Below are positions 26,995 to 38,180 of a DNA stretch of 64,000 nucleotides, piece by piece; positions within the stretch are counted from its first letter, which is position 1, and every line of letters begins with the position of its first letter. The translations under genes were made by a program, and so were the position numbers. The notes beneath the pieces are model-generated. The model did not search any database and was not told the DNA's origin. It saw only the letters and a program-made list of their open reading frames with translations. Source of the stretch: Isoetes taiwanensis (lineage: Eukaryota; Streptophyta; Lycopodiopsida; Isoetales; Isoetaceae); contig JAJEKV010000022.1 in assembly GCA_021234155.1 (NCBI GenBank), positions 3,660,830 through 3,724,829 of the forward strand, given 5' to 3'.

Positions 26995-28257
26995 CTTAGG
27001 AGGTCTTCAACGTGCGAGACTGACGCAGTAGCTATCTACACCAATGAAGTGGAGCAAAAACTATGGGAGCAATGCAACGACCAAGTCATCTCCAAATTAC
27101 TCGACGCCGGCTCAATGGGTGGATGCATTCTAGCCTAGGTAAGGCGTACGCATGCATTATAAGCTTTAATGTGTCTTATAAATAAGTTAAATATAGATCC
27201 TAATAATTGCATGGACTTACTGTACGTATATGTATCATACGGAAATAAGTTAAATAACAACGATAATGTGAGGTAGCATGTTAATTAATCCTTCGCAAGG
27301 ATGCAATTCCTTCCAAGGATAGCCATATGACCTTGGGGTCCTTATAGATATAGATAGAAAATAGAATTCAAATATACTTAAGTGCATCTTAGGAATATAC
27401 TTCCAAGGGTAATGCAGGACCCAAGGAGGAGAATAAGAAGCACATCTAATTCTTGTGTATGATAATTAAAACCTTGTCTATGTAACAATAGGTCTAAATC
27501 AGGGTTATTGTTCAAATAAGCGCGATCTAAAAGTCGTTAAATATTGCAAAGATTAGAGTAAATATAATTGTACTATCGGAAGTAATGTATCCGATACTAT
27601 GATAATGTTAATTTATAAATATTACCGTAGGGTAATTATGTTAATCACATGCATTAAAGGAGCCAGCAAAAATTGGCTCAGGCATGTCGTTTGTATGTAG
27701 ATTAAATGCTTGTATAGTTAAGATTAATCTACGCATGCAACCTATGCTAGGTAGGGGTTGCATGCGTTGTTACCGATGATGAGACCACTACAGTGATCTC
27801 TAGGGCGTGGTGTAATGTCAATGTAGGCATGACCGCGTTTCCGCTTGGACGAGTGGAAGGTAGATTAGAAAGTCTACTTCTGTCCCACGGAAGTAGACGA
27901 CCTCGAGAGAAAGGAGGTCATTCAGGAATGCATTGATAGGAAAGGCACCTTTAGCCCCATATATGCTTTGATAGGAGGAAGCTATCCTTCACGCCCCCAC
28001 GCGGGAAGGATATCCTCCACGCTGGGCAACTAGAGGTGTAGGCATGAGCGGCATATAGGCATATAGGCGCTGTCTCCACGGCCATAATGGAAGATTCACC
28101 CTCTTCCTACGCCGGGAGATTAGCCATGCATCCATGTAGATAGGTGGGGTGGTCACCATATAACCAAAATTTTATTAATAATTAAAATAGTAATAACGTA
28201 GGTCGACCTGCAGGCCAATAGAGCGCTCCGGAGGGCAAGGAGGTCGAGCTACGAAAA

Positions 28258-28292
28258 CTTGCAACACAAATTTAGTCATAATGTGTTGCAAG
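28258..28292. repeat. Foldback CTTGCAACACAAATT / TGTGTTGCAAG, copy 1
   Basis: Inverted repeat with 11-bp arms CTTGCAACACA and TGTGTTGCAAG, followed by GGATGAAGAGTACCTTA. A related block starts 282 bp later, so it belongs to a two-copy tandem repeat near the 3' end of the element. Confidence 0.75.
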
Positions 28293-28539
28293 GGATGAAG
28301 AGTACCTTAGAAGTGTAAATTTTGTATGAAATTGATAAACTTTGATAAACTTAAATGTTGTGTTAAGTAAGGTTAATAATTACTTTGCGTAGATTAAGTT
28401 ATGAAGTGATAAGTTAATTGGGTAATGAAATAGTACAGTAATGTCTTAAACATTACCTTAGAGTAATTCTAATAATTAAGATAGTAAGTATGTAATTATA
28501 GATATTGTAAAATTAATGCAGGATTTTAAGGTTCGAGGA

Positions 28540-28574
28540 CTTGCAACACAAATTTTGTTGGAATGTGTTGCAAG
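28540..28574. repeat. Foldback CTTGCAACACAAATT / TGTGTTGCAAG, copy 2
   Basis: Same 11-bp arms as at 28258 and the same following text (GAATGAAGAGTACCTTA), with changes in the loop. Confidence 0.75.
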
Positions 28575-28811
28575 GAATGAAGAGTACCTTAAATAATAAT
28601 TGTATATGAAAGTGTTAAATTGTGATAAACTAAATGTTATAATAACGAGGACTAATAAGTACCCTGTTTAATAGAAGTTACGAATTGACAAGTTATTTGA
28701 TAATGTAATGGCGTAATAATAATTTAATTACCTTAAGGTAATCTTAATAAATGTGTAAGTATAATAGTAGTATATCGTATGCATCGGGTTGATTGCGGGT
28801 TAGGAAGATTC

Positions 28812-28823
28812 AAGGTGGGGAGA
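28812..28823 (+). other. Second (upstream) polypurine-tract-like site
   Basis: AAGGTGGGGAGA is repeated 41 bp before the tract that borders the LTR. Either could prime plus-strand DNA; only the downstream one abuts the LTR. Confidence 0.55.
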
Positions 28824-28852
28824 CCCACGATCTTTGCGGACGACATCATTTC

Positions 28853-28865
28853 AAGGTGGGGAGAA
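28853..28865 (+). other. Polypurine tract
   Basis: AAGGTGGGGAGAA lies immediately before TGTGAG, the start of the right LTR. Confidence 0.88.
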
Positions 28866-30442
28866 TGTGAGTATCTGGGTCCCGGGGCGATAATTTTATC
28901 TTTCGCCACGCCGCGACACGCCACCCAACCCCGGCGGTGTCGAGCGTGCTGTAGCCAGGTGAGTAGCCCTAGGGGGGCAACTTGCTAGGTATGTGCACTT
29001 CTTATTAATGTGCACATGCACATTTATTAAGGTGCACACATTTCCATGTAGGCACATTTGGCCACCTAGCCATTAAAGGCAAGTGGGCCCATTTCCAATT
29101 ATCCCACATGCCTAAAGGGATAATTGGAAACCCTAAGCCCCAACCCTTGCCTATTTAAGTAGAAGAACCCTAACTTGCCCATTTTCGTTCCTAGGGTTTT
29201 AGAGCTCATTTTGGGCTGCTCTATGAGTCAAAACCGCCTCCCAGACTCCGTCTGAGAGAATGGCACCATTAGTTTCCCTTGATTCGAGCAGTTCAGTAGG
29301 ATGGTCGAACTCAAGTCAGGAGGAGCAACTCATGGATCAGGTATGTAGTCGATTTAATGGTCTAAACCGTTTTCCAGTCTTTGTATCAGTAGGTTTAGCC
29401 TATTAAATCGCCTTTAGCAGCTATCTAGATCTCTAGATGAGTAGATACCAGACTCTAACTAAAGAACCTAACTCTATGATATAGATTAGATCTATGTTCT
29501 TTAGTTCTTCTGTGATGTATATGGATGATGTATCTCTGTGAACTCCTTGTATTGGGAAGGGGGGTAGAGACTTCAAGCTTGGTAGTAGATGCTCCTAGAT
29601 TAGCCTCTCTAGCACACCATAGATGCGGCCTGTGCACAAGAGCCACACCTGGTTGTGGGTGAAGGGGCCAGACTGGCTGAGAAGGAGGTTCGTGTGTTCT
29701 CGACTCTTGAGCGATCCCTCCGGTGTGTAAGGCCTACAGGGATCATTGTGACTAGGTCTAATGGCTTACCACCTGAGTGTGGGTAAGGCATGGGCTCGAC
29801 ACCCGTGAAGTGGTGTTCATGACTTTCCAGTGGGTTGGTCGAACGGGCAAAGTGGCCCTCTAGTCACCTTGAGTCAAGATGTAGATCTCGGAGGGAGTGA
29901 TCCCTACGCCCCATCGAACTGGGATGATGACCCCAGGGAATAGCCCTTCGGCTATGCATCCCGGTGGGCTCTGATCCAGTCCCCGACACTTTTCAGCCTA
30001 CTCGCAAAGTGTGCACGGGGAGGGGCGGATGGAGTGGACAACCCTATGCCATGTTCTTATGCCCGCCCAAATCCATTGCCATGAATTTCATGCGCAATGA
30101 ACTCACGGAGACCCAAGCCGCCATCATCCCTTTGAGTCCGAGCCTTGGGTAGGATTCCCTATGTGATGTCTTGATCTTTGTCTATGCAGATATGTGGAGG
30201 ACCATCCTTCGTGATGGTCATATGATGTTGATGTATGTACTACTGACATGTATGTTTACGCTTCCGCAGCTAGGTAGGCCCCGAGGGAGGCGGGGGGTAA
30301 AGGACCCCTTCATTCTTCCCTTTGGAACTCTTCAAGGTTGCAGTGATACGTGGAGGGCCCTATATTAGCATGGAGCTGGTATGGGGGATGAACTCCTGTT
30401 TGTATACGGTGAGTGCACCGTATATGAGTAGGGGACGTCACA
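28866..30442 (+). repeat. 3' LTR
   Basis: From TGTGAGTATCTGGG to GGGGACGTCACA. It is highly similar to the left LTR except for the first ~100 bp. Most differences are small indels or changes at CG-rich sites, so the insertion may be fairly young; no count was made. Confidence 0.92.
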
Positions 30443-31172
30443 AAATCCCCCCGGAAGCTGCTTGCCCCGAATTTCCTCTCCCTAAGGCCTTGGGGACGGA
30501 CGGGCGACCTCCCCTCTCCGGAACTGCGATTTGGCTCTGCCAATGGACTCAGAACGTCGGCGTTGCTCTAGGGACCAAGTTCTGTGGCCAGAAGACCAAA
30601 ACTCGGCCCCCAAAACAAAAACCCTTCTAGAATCTGGCAAGTCACAGGGTTTACGTTTCGGAGGCCCTCTCCTTGTCAGATTTGGTCGGGACCTTTACCG
30701 TGTCTTAAAATGGAGTGGGGGTGTTGGCCTTGAGCTGGGACCCTAAACTCCCCAGGAAGTTGCTTGCCCCGAATTCAGTTCATTACAAGTTAATTATGCC
30801 ATCCATGTCAAATAGCTTTAGGGAGCAAATCCGTTGAACAAGGGCATTCTCTCTATCCATATGCCTTGATAATCAAAACACAACCATCATCACAAGCAAC
30901 CAAATCTACCCCCAACCCCGCACTAGTCTTTTTGCTTTTCTCAGAATCATTTATCTTCATTCTAGTAGTTATGATGCTTTTTCGTAATCATTTATCTTCA
31001 TTCTAATAGTTATGATGCTTATATTCTCAATGCAATCTTAGACCAAGTATAACGTCCAAATGAGCCAAGGTCAACCCCAAGTACAACGATCCCACAAACT
31101 CCATTCCTTTGACCTTAGCCAACCCTTTGACCTAGACCTTCTCCGAAAATTTCAAAAATTGGGGCTGTGTCT
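30443..31172. repeat. Right part of the split satellite unit, type B
   Basis: Starts AAATCCCCCCGGAAGC directly after the LTR. It contains the partial self-duplication (CCCTTCTAGAATCTGGCAAG) and the B module at 30779-31120. Confidence 0.88.
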
Positions 31173-33413
31173 GGAGATGGATTAGGAATCCGGTGGCAAA
31201 AAATCAGAATTTATTTTTCGTACAATGCATTAATTGCGAATTTATGAATGTCTTGCCCTGCAAAGCGCCTCCCGACTTCTATTTGCCACATCGGGAGGAG
31301 GACAGGCCCAAACTCCGCTCGTCGGTTCCCCTTGCTTTCGTATTCACCGGTTGCGGCTTCGGCCCAGTCCCAAGTGCAGCAGACCAAGTCTCGCCCCCCA
31401 AAGCGCCAAACCCTTCTAGAACACGGCAACCCACGGGGTTTACGTTTTGGAGGCTCTCTCCTTGTCGGTCGGGCGGGACCTTGGGCCCGTGACTTGGCGT
31501 GGAGTGGGGGTGTTGGCCTTGAGCACGGACCCTAAAATCCACCACCGGAAGCTGCTTGCCGAATTTTCTCTCCCCAAGGCCCTGGGGACGGACGGGTGAC
31601 CTCCCCTCTCCGGAATCGCGATTTGGCTCTGCCAAAGGACTCAGAACGTTGACATTGCCCTGGGGACCAAGTTCCGTGGCCAGAAGACCACCCGACCTCC
31701 AAGAAGCGCCAAAGTAGCTCACTTCCATCACACTCGTAGTCAATTGGCCTATACTGTCGTGGAGGGCGTGAGTGTTTCTTTCTTTTGCAAAACCGACCTT
31801 GTAACTTGCTCCCTAGGGTAATTTCGCCATTCCGGACGATTTGACAGGGTCGATTTGCCATTCTGGAGCCTCCCCGGTGCCCGAACGACAAGACATTGCG
31901 GTTTCTACAAGGCGGACCTCGGGGCCCCGCCGTGTTTGACAAGTTCTCGGGACCGACCGGAATCTTTGGGCCTTCGAAGAGGGGCCCCTGAAGGGAGGAT
32001 CCAACGGCCAGTATAGGGGAACCGGGCCCGGGAGGGTGGTCGTAGCGTGCAGCCCCCGGGAGGAGGCGCTGCCAAGAAGGGCTGCCTCGGGAACTTTTTG
32101 GATCCCGCCTCTTGGGGTGGGACTCTCCCCCTCTTGTGAGGGATCCCCCCAAGGTCCTGGCCTCGTTTGACTTGGGGAAGGGTGCCATTTCGGTTGCCCC
32201 CGCAAGCGGGCTGCCCCGACCGTTCTAATGCTAACCCTTTGACCTAGACCTTCTCCGAAAATTTGAAAATTGGGTTGTGTAATCTGGAGATGGATTAGGA
32301 ATCCGGTGGCAAAAAAGCAGAATTTATTTTTCGTACAATGCATTAATTGCGAATTTATGAATGCCTTACCCAAAGCAAAAGCCCCCGACTTCTACTTGCC
32401 ACATCGGGGAGGAGGACAGGCCCAAACTCCGCTCCGTCGGTTCCTCTTGCTCCGTGTATTCTCGGCTGTAGCTTTCGGCGGTCCCAAGTGCAGCAGACCA
32501 AGTCTCGGCCCCAAAGCGCAAACCCTTCTAGAACACGGCAACCCACGGGGTTTACGTTTTGGAGGCCCCTCTCCTTGTCGATTCGGGCGGGACCTTTGCG
32601 CGTGACTTGACGTAAAGTGGGGGTGTTGGCCTTGAGCACGGACCCTAAAATCCCCCGGGCCGCTTGCCCCGAATTTCTCTCCCCCAGGCCCCCGGGGCCG
32701 GACGGGCCACCTCCCTCTCAGGAATCGCGATTTGGATCTGCCAATGGACTCGGAACGTCGACATTGCCACGGGGACCAAGTTCCGTGGCGAAGACCACCC
32801 GACCTCCAAGAAGCGCCAAAGTAGCTCACTTCCATCACACTCGTAGTCAATTGGCCTAGGATGTGGATGCGGGATACTGTCGTGGAGGGCGTGAGTGTTT
32901 CTTTCTTTTGCAAAACTGACCTTGTAACTTGCTCCCTAGGGTAATTTCGCCATTCCGGACGATTTGGCAGGGTCGATTTGCCATTCCGGAGCCTCCCGGT
33001 GCGACGACAAGACACATGCGCGGTTTCTCAAGGCCGACCTCCTCGGGGACCCCCAGCGGTTTGACAAGTTCTCCGGACCGATCTGGAATCTTTTGGGTCT
33101 TCGAAGAGGGGCCCCCGAGCGGAGGATCCAGCGGTCGGATAGGGGAACCGGGCTCGGAGGGTGGTCATTAGTGTCCCAGGGGCCCCGGGAGCTGCCGCGA
33201 AGAAGGGCTGCCTCGGGGAACTTTTTGGATCCGCCTCTTGGGGTCTGGACTCTCCCCTCTTGTGAGGGATCCCCTGCAAGGTCCCTGGCCTCGTTTGACT
33301 TGGGGAAGGGTGCCAGCCTCGGTTGCCCCCGCAGGGCTGCCCCCGACCGTTCTAATGCTAACCCTTTGACATAGACCTTCTCCGAAAATTTGAAAATTGG
33401 GTCGTATTGTGCT

Positions 33414-34486
33414 GGAGATGGATTAGGAATCCAGGTGGCAAAAAATCAGAATTTATTTTCGTACAATGCATTAATTGCGAATTTATGAATGTCTTGCCAC
33501 CGCAAAAGCCCCCCAGACTTCTACTTGCCACATCGGAGGAGGACAGGCCCAAACTCCGGCTCCGCCGGGTTCCCCTTGCTCCGTATTCTCGGCTGCGGCT
33601 TCGGCCCGGTCCCAAGTGCAACAGACCAAGTCTCGGCCCCCAAAGCGCCAAACCCTTCTAGAACACGGCAACCCACAGGGTTTACGTTTTGGAGGCCCTC
33701 TTCTTGTCGATTTGGGGGACCTTTGCCGTGACTTGACGATGGAGTGGGGGTGTTGACGAGAGCACGGACCCTAAAATCCCCGAAGCTGCTTGCCCCGAAT
33801 TTCCTCTCCCTAAGGCCTTGGGGCCGGACGGGCGACCTCCCCTCCGGGCTGCGATTTGGCTCGCCAATGGACTCGAGAACGTCGGCGTTGCCCTAGGGAC
33901 CAAGTTACGTGGCGAAGACCAAAACTTCGGCCCCAAAACAAAAACCCTTCTAGAATCTAGCAAGTCACGGGGTTTACGTTTGGGAGGCCCTCTCCTTGTC
34001 GATTTGGTGGGACCTTTGGCGCCGTATCTTGACATGGAGGGGGTGTTGAGAGAGCTGGGACCCTAAACTTCCCAGGAAGTTGCTTGCCCCAATTCAGTTC
34101 ATTACAAGTTAATTATGCCATCCATGTCAAATAGCTTTAGGGAGCGATCCGTTGAACAAGGGCATTCTCTCTATCCATATGCCTTGATACTGAAACACAA
34201 CCATCATCACAAGCAACCAAATCTAACCCCCAACCCGCACTAGTCTTTTGCTTTTTACGTAATCATTTATCTTCATTCTAGTAGTTATGATGCTTTTACG
34301 TAATCATTTATCTTCATTCTAATAGTTATGATGCTTATATTCTCAATGCAATCTTAGACCAAGTATAACGTCCAGCGAGCCAAGGTCAACCCCAAGTACA
34401 ACGATCCCACAAACTCCATTCCTTTGACCTTAGCTAACCCTTTGACCTAGACCTTCTCCGAAAATTTGAAAATTGGGCTGTGTGCT
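33414..34486. repeat. Satellite unit, type B
   Basis: 1073 bp, B module at 34098-34435. The ~40-bp duplicated block (TTACGTAATCATTTATCTTC) is clear here at about 34255-34335. Confidence 0.88.
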
Positions 34487-36130
34487 GGAGATGGATTAGG
34501 AATCCGGTGGCAAAAATCAGAATTTATTTTTGTACAATGCATTAATTGCGAATTTATGAATGTCTTGCCTTTGCAAAAGCCCCCGACTTCTACTTGCCAC
34601 ATCGGGAGGAGGGACAGGCCCAAACTCCGCTCCGTCGGGTTCCCCTTGCTCCAGTATTCTCGGCTGCGGCTTCTCGGCCAGTCCCAAGTGCAATAGACCA
34701 AGTCTCGGCCCCCAAAAGCGCAAACCCTTCTAGAACCGGCAACCCGGCAGTTTACGTTTTGGAGGCCCTCTCCTTGTCGGTCAGGAGTGGGACCTGGGCG
34801 TGATCTGGCGTGGAGTGGGGGTGTTGGCCTTGAGCCACCGGACCCTAAAATCCCCGGAAGCTGCTTGCCCCGAATTTCCTCTCCCCAAGGCCACGGGGCC
34901 CGGGCCGGGCGACCTCCCTCTCGAGGAATCGCGATTTGGCTCTGCCAATGGACTCAGAACGTCGACATTGCCCTGGGGACCAAGTTCGTGGCCAGAAGAC
35001 CACCCGAACTCCAAGAAGCGCCAAAGTAGCTCACTTCCATCACACTCAATTGGCCTAGGATGTGGATGCGGGATACTGTCGTGGAGGGCGTGAGTGTTTC
35101 TTTCTTTTGCAAAACCGACCTTGTAACTTGCTCCCTAGGGTAATTTCGCCATTCCGGACGATTTGGCAGGGTCGATTTGCCATTCCGGAGCCTCCCCGGT
35201 GCCCGAACGACAAGACACTGCGGTTTCTCCAAGGCCGACCTCAGGACGCCCCGCGGTTTGACAAGTTCTCCCGGACCGATCTGGAATCTTTTGGGCCTTC
35301 CCGAAGAGGGGCCCCTGAACGGAGGATCCTGGCCTCGTTTGACTTGGGGAAGGGTGCCAGCTCGGTTGCCGTGTGTTGACGCCAGAGCACGGACCCTAAA
35401 ATCCCCCCGGAAGCTGCTTGCCCCGAATTTCCTCTCCCTAAGGCCTTGGGGACGGACGGGCGACCTCCCCTCTCCGGAACTGCGATTTGGCTCTGCCAAT
35501 GGACTCAGAACGTCGGCGTTGCTCTAGATACCAAGTTACGTGGCGGAAGACCAAAACTTCGGCCCCAAAACAAAAACCCTTCTAGAATCGGCAAGTCCAC
35601 GGGGTTTACGTTTGGAGGCCCCTCTCCTTGTCGAGATTTGGTGGGACCTTTAGCCGTGTCTTGACATGGAGTGGGGTGTGTTGACGCTTGAGGCTGGGAC
35701 CCTAAACTCCCCAGGAAGTTGCTTGCCCGAATTGAGTTCATTACAAGTTAATTATGCCATCCATGTCAAATAGCTTTAGGGGCGATCCGTTGAACAAGGG
35801 CATTCTCTCTATCCATATGCCTTGATCTTTGAAACACAACCATCATCACAAGCAACCAAATCTAACCACCCCCAACCCGCACTAGTCTTTTGCTTTTTAC
35901 GTAATCATTTATCTTCATTCTAGTAGTTATGATGCTTTTTTCAGAATCATTTATCTTCATTATAATAGTTATGATGCTTATATTCTCAATGCAATCTTAG
36001 ACCAAGTATAACGTCCAGCGAGCCAAGGTCAACCCCAAGTACAACGATCCCACAAACTCCATTCCTTTGACCTTAGCTAACCCTTTGACCTAGACCTTCT
36101 CCGAAAATTTGAAAATTGGAAACGTAATTT
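34487..36130. repeat. Chimeric satellite unit (deleted A joined to B half)
   Basis: Spacing to the next anchor is 1644 bp. A type A unit runs to GGAGGATCC near 35329, loses about 150 bp to resume at TGGCCTCGTTTGACTTGGGG, then at about 35370 jumps into the middle of a B unit (GAGCACGGACCCTAAAATCC). It continues through the self-duplication and the B module at 35737-36078. The first half of the B unit is missing. Unequal exchange between units explains this simply. Confidence 0.85.
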
Positions 36131-37236
36131 GGAGATGGATTAGGACTCCGGTGGCAAAAAAGCAGAATTTATTTTCGTACAATGCATTAATTATGAATTT
36201 ATGAATGCCTTGCCCTTTCGCAAAAGCGCCCCGACTTCTACTTGCCACATCGGGAGGAGGACAGGCCCAAACTCCGCTCCGTCAGTTCCTCTTGCTCCGT
36301 ATTCTCGGCTGTAGCTTCTCGGCCAGGTCCCAAGTACAACAGACCAAGTCGGCCCCCAAAGCGCAAACCCTTCTAGAACACGGCAGCCCACGGGTTTACG
36401 TTTTGGAGGCCCTCTCCTGTCGGTCGGGCGGGACCTTGCGCCGTGACTTGGCGTAGAGTGGGGGTGTTGGCCTTTAGAAAGCACGGACCCTAAAATCCCC
36501 AGGAAGGCTGCTTGCCGAATTTCCCTCCCCAAGGCCACGGGGCCGGCCGGGCGACCTCCCCTCTCACGGAATCGCGATTTGGATCTGCCAATGAACTTCG
36601 AGCGTCGACATTGCCACGGGGACCAAGTTCCGCGGGCGGGAAGACCACCTGACCTCCAAGAAGCGCCAAAGTAGCTCACTTCCATCACACTCGTAGTCAA
36701 TTGGCCTAGGATGGGCGTGAGTGTTTCTTTCTTTTGCAAAACTGACCTTGTAACTTGCTCCCTAGGGTAATTTCGCCATTCCGGACGATTTGGCAGGGTC
36801 GATTTGCCATTCCGGAGCCTCCCCGGTGCCCGAACGACAAGACACTGCGGTTTCTACAAGGCCGACCTCAGGACGCCCCGCGGTTTGACAAGTTCTCCCG
36901 GACCGATCTGGAATCTTTTGGGCCTTCCGAAGAGGGGCCCCTGAACGGAGGATCCAACGGTCGGATAGGGGAACCGGGCTCCGGGAGGGTGGTCATTAGC
37001 GTGCAGCCCCCCGGGGGAGCGCTGCCAGGAAGGGCTGCCTCGGGAACTTTTTTGGATCCCGCCTCTTGGGGTCTGGACTCTCCCCTCTTGTGAGGGATCC
37101 CTGCAAGGTCCTGGCCTCGTTTGACTTGGGGAAGGGTGCGGCTCGGGTTGCCCCGCAACGGGCTGCCCGACCGTTCTAATGCTAACCCTTTGACATAGAC
37201 CTTCTCCTAAATTTTCAAAAAATGGGGCTGTGTCTT

Positions 37237-38177
37237 GGAGATGGATTAGGAATCCAGCTGGCAAAAAAAATCAGAATTTATTTTCGTATACAATGCATTA
37301 ATTGCGAATTTATGAATGCCTTGCCAGCAAAAGCCCCCGACTTCTACTTGCCCATCGGAGGAGGGACAGGCCCAAACTCGGCTCCGTCAGTTCCTCTTGC
37401 TCCGTATTCTCGGTAGCTTCTCGGCCGGGTCCCAAAGTACAACAGACCAAGTCTCGGCCCCCAAAGCGCCAAACCCTTCTAGAACACGGCAGCCCACGGG
37501 GTTTCGTTTTGGAGGCCCTCTCCTTGTCGGGTCGAGGCGGGACCTTTTGGGTGCTTGGCGTAAGTGGGGGTGTTGGCCTTGAAACCACCGAACCCTAAAA
37601 TCCCAGGAGCTTGCCGAATTTCCTCTCCCCAAGGCCACAGGGGCCGGTTGGGCGACCTCCCTCTCGGAATCGCGATTTGGATCTGCCAATGGACTCGGGG
37701 AATATCGGACATTGCCACAGGGACCAAGTTCGTGGCGGAAGACCACCGACCTCAAGAAGCGCCAAAGTAGCTCACTTCCATCACACTCGTCAGAGTCAAT
37801 TGGCCTAGGATGTGGATGCGGGATCTTGTCGTGGAGGGCGTGAGTGTTTTTTTCTTTTGCAAAACTGACCTTGTAACTTGCTCCCTAGGGTAATTTCGGC
37901 CATTCGGACGATTTGGCGTGGTCGATTTGCCATTCCGGAGCCTCCCCGGTGCCCGAACGACAAGACACTGTGGTTTCTACAAGGCCGACCTCGGGGCTTC
38001 AGCGGTTTGACAAGTTCTCCGGACCGATCACGGAATCTTTTGGGCCTTCGAAGAGGGGCCCCGAGCGGAGGATCCAACGGCCGGATAGGGGAACCAGGGC
38101 CCAGGAGGGTGGTCATTAGTGTGCGGCCAGGGCTGGGAGCCGCCAGAAGGGGCCTCCTGAACTTTTTGGATCCCGCC
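37237..38177. repeat. Last satellite unit, truncated
   Basis: Runs about 941 bp and stops in the GGATCCCGCC(TCTTGGGG) block. The next bases, ACTGGGAGAGATACTC, match the repeat seen again at 43203. Confidence 0.85.
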
Positions 38178-38180
38178 ACT

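Larger units (their letters stand above)
20434..28811 (+). other. Retrotransposon interior without recognisable genes
   Basis: About 8.4 kb. Open frames are short (longest about 150 codons, 22932-23390) and scattered over both strands, with no domain I recognise. Composition shifts along it: hairpin repeats near 20.6-22.0 kb, a more GC-balanced A/C/G-rich stretch at about 22.6-26.2 kb, then AT-rich DNA from about 26.3 kb. It may be a LARD-type noncoding interior or a coding interior decayed beyond recognition by eye. The lack of any pol motif over 8 kb favours the first. Confidence 0.6.
18835..30442 (+). mobile_element. LTR retrotransposon, Ty3/gypsy-type signals, apparently non-autonomous
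   Basis: The element is 11.6 kb with two LTRs of 1585 and 1577 bp that begin TGTG and end CACA. A primer-binding site follows the left LTR and a polypurine tract precedes the right one, which fixes the orientation as plus. It interrupts one satellite unit inside CCCTAAAATCCC. The flanks (CTAAAA left, AAATCCC right) allow a 3-4 bp duplication of A residues, though the homopolymer hides the exact length. I find no gag zinc knuckle, protease, reverse transcriptase YxDD, RNase H or integrase motif in the interior. The AAGGTGGGGAGAATGTGA boundary is the style of plant chromovirus (Del/Tekay) elements; that family assignment is an inference from termini only. Confidence 0.9.
30443..38177. repeat. 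Tandem array 2 of the ~1.1-kb satellite
   Basis: Continuation of array 1 after the retrotransposon. Anchors lie near 31173, 32285, 33414, 34487, 36131 and 37237. By eye these units are more alike, with longer intact C/G runs, than those near the left window edge. The array ends abruptly at GGATCCCGCC, where CACTA-derived sequence begins. Confidence 0.94.

Noticed and set aside
28201-28216. GTCGACCTGCAGG as leftover cloning-vector polylinker
   Set aside because: Only two adjacent restriction sites and no vector sequence on either side; chance is enough.
1-38177. Array as rDNA intergenic spacer or 5S cluster
   Set aside because: No recognisable 18S, 25S or 5S sequence or 5S internal promoter was seen in the units.
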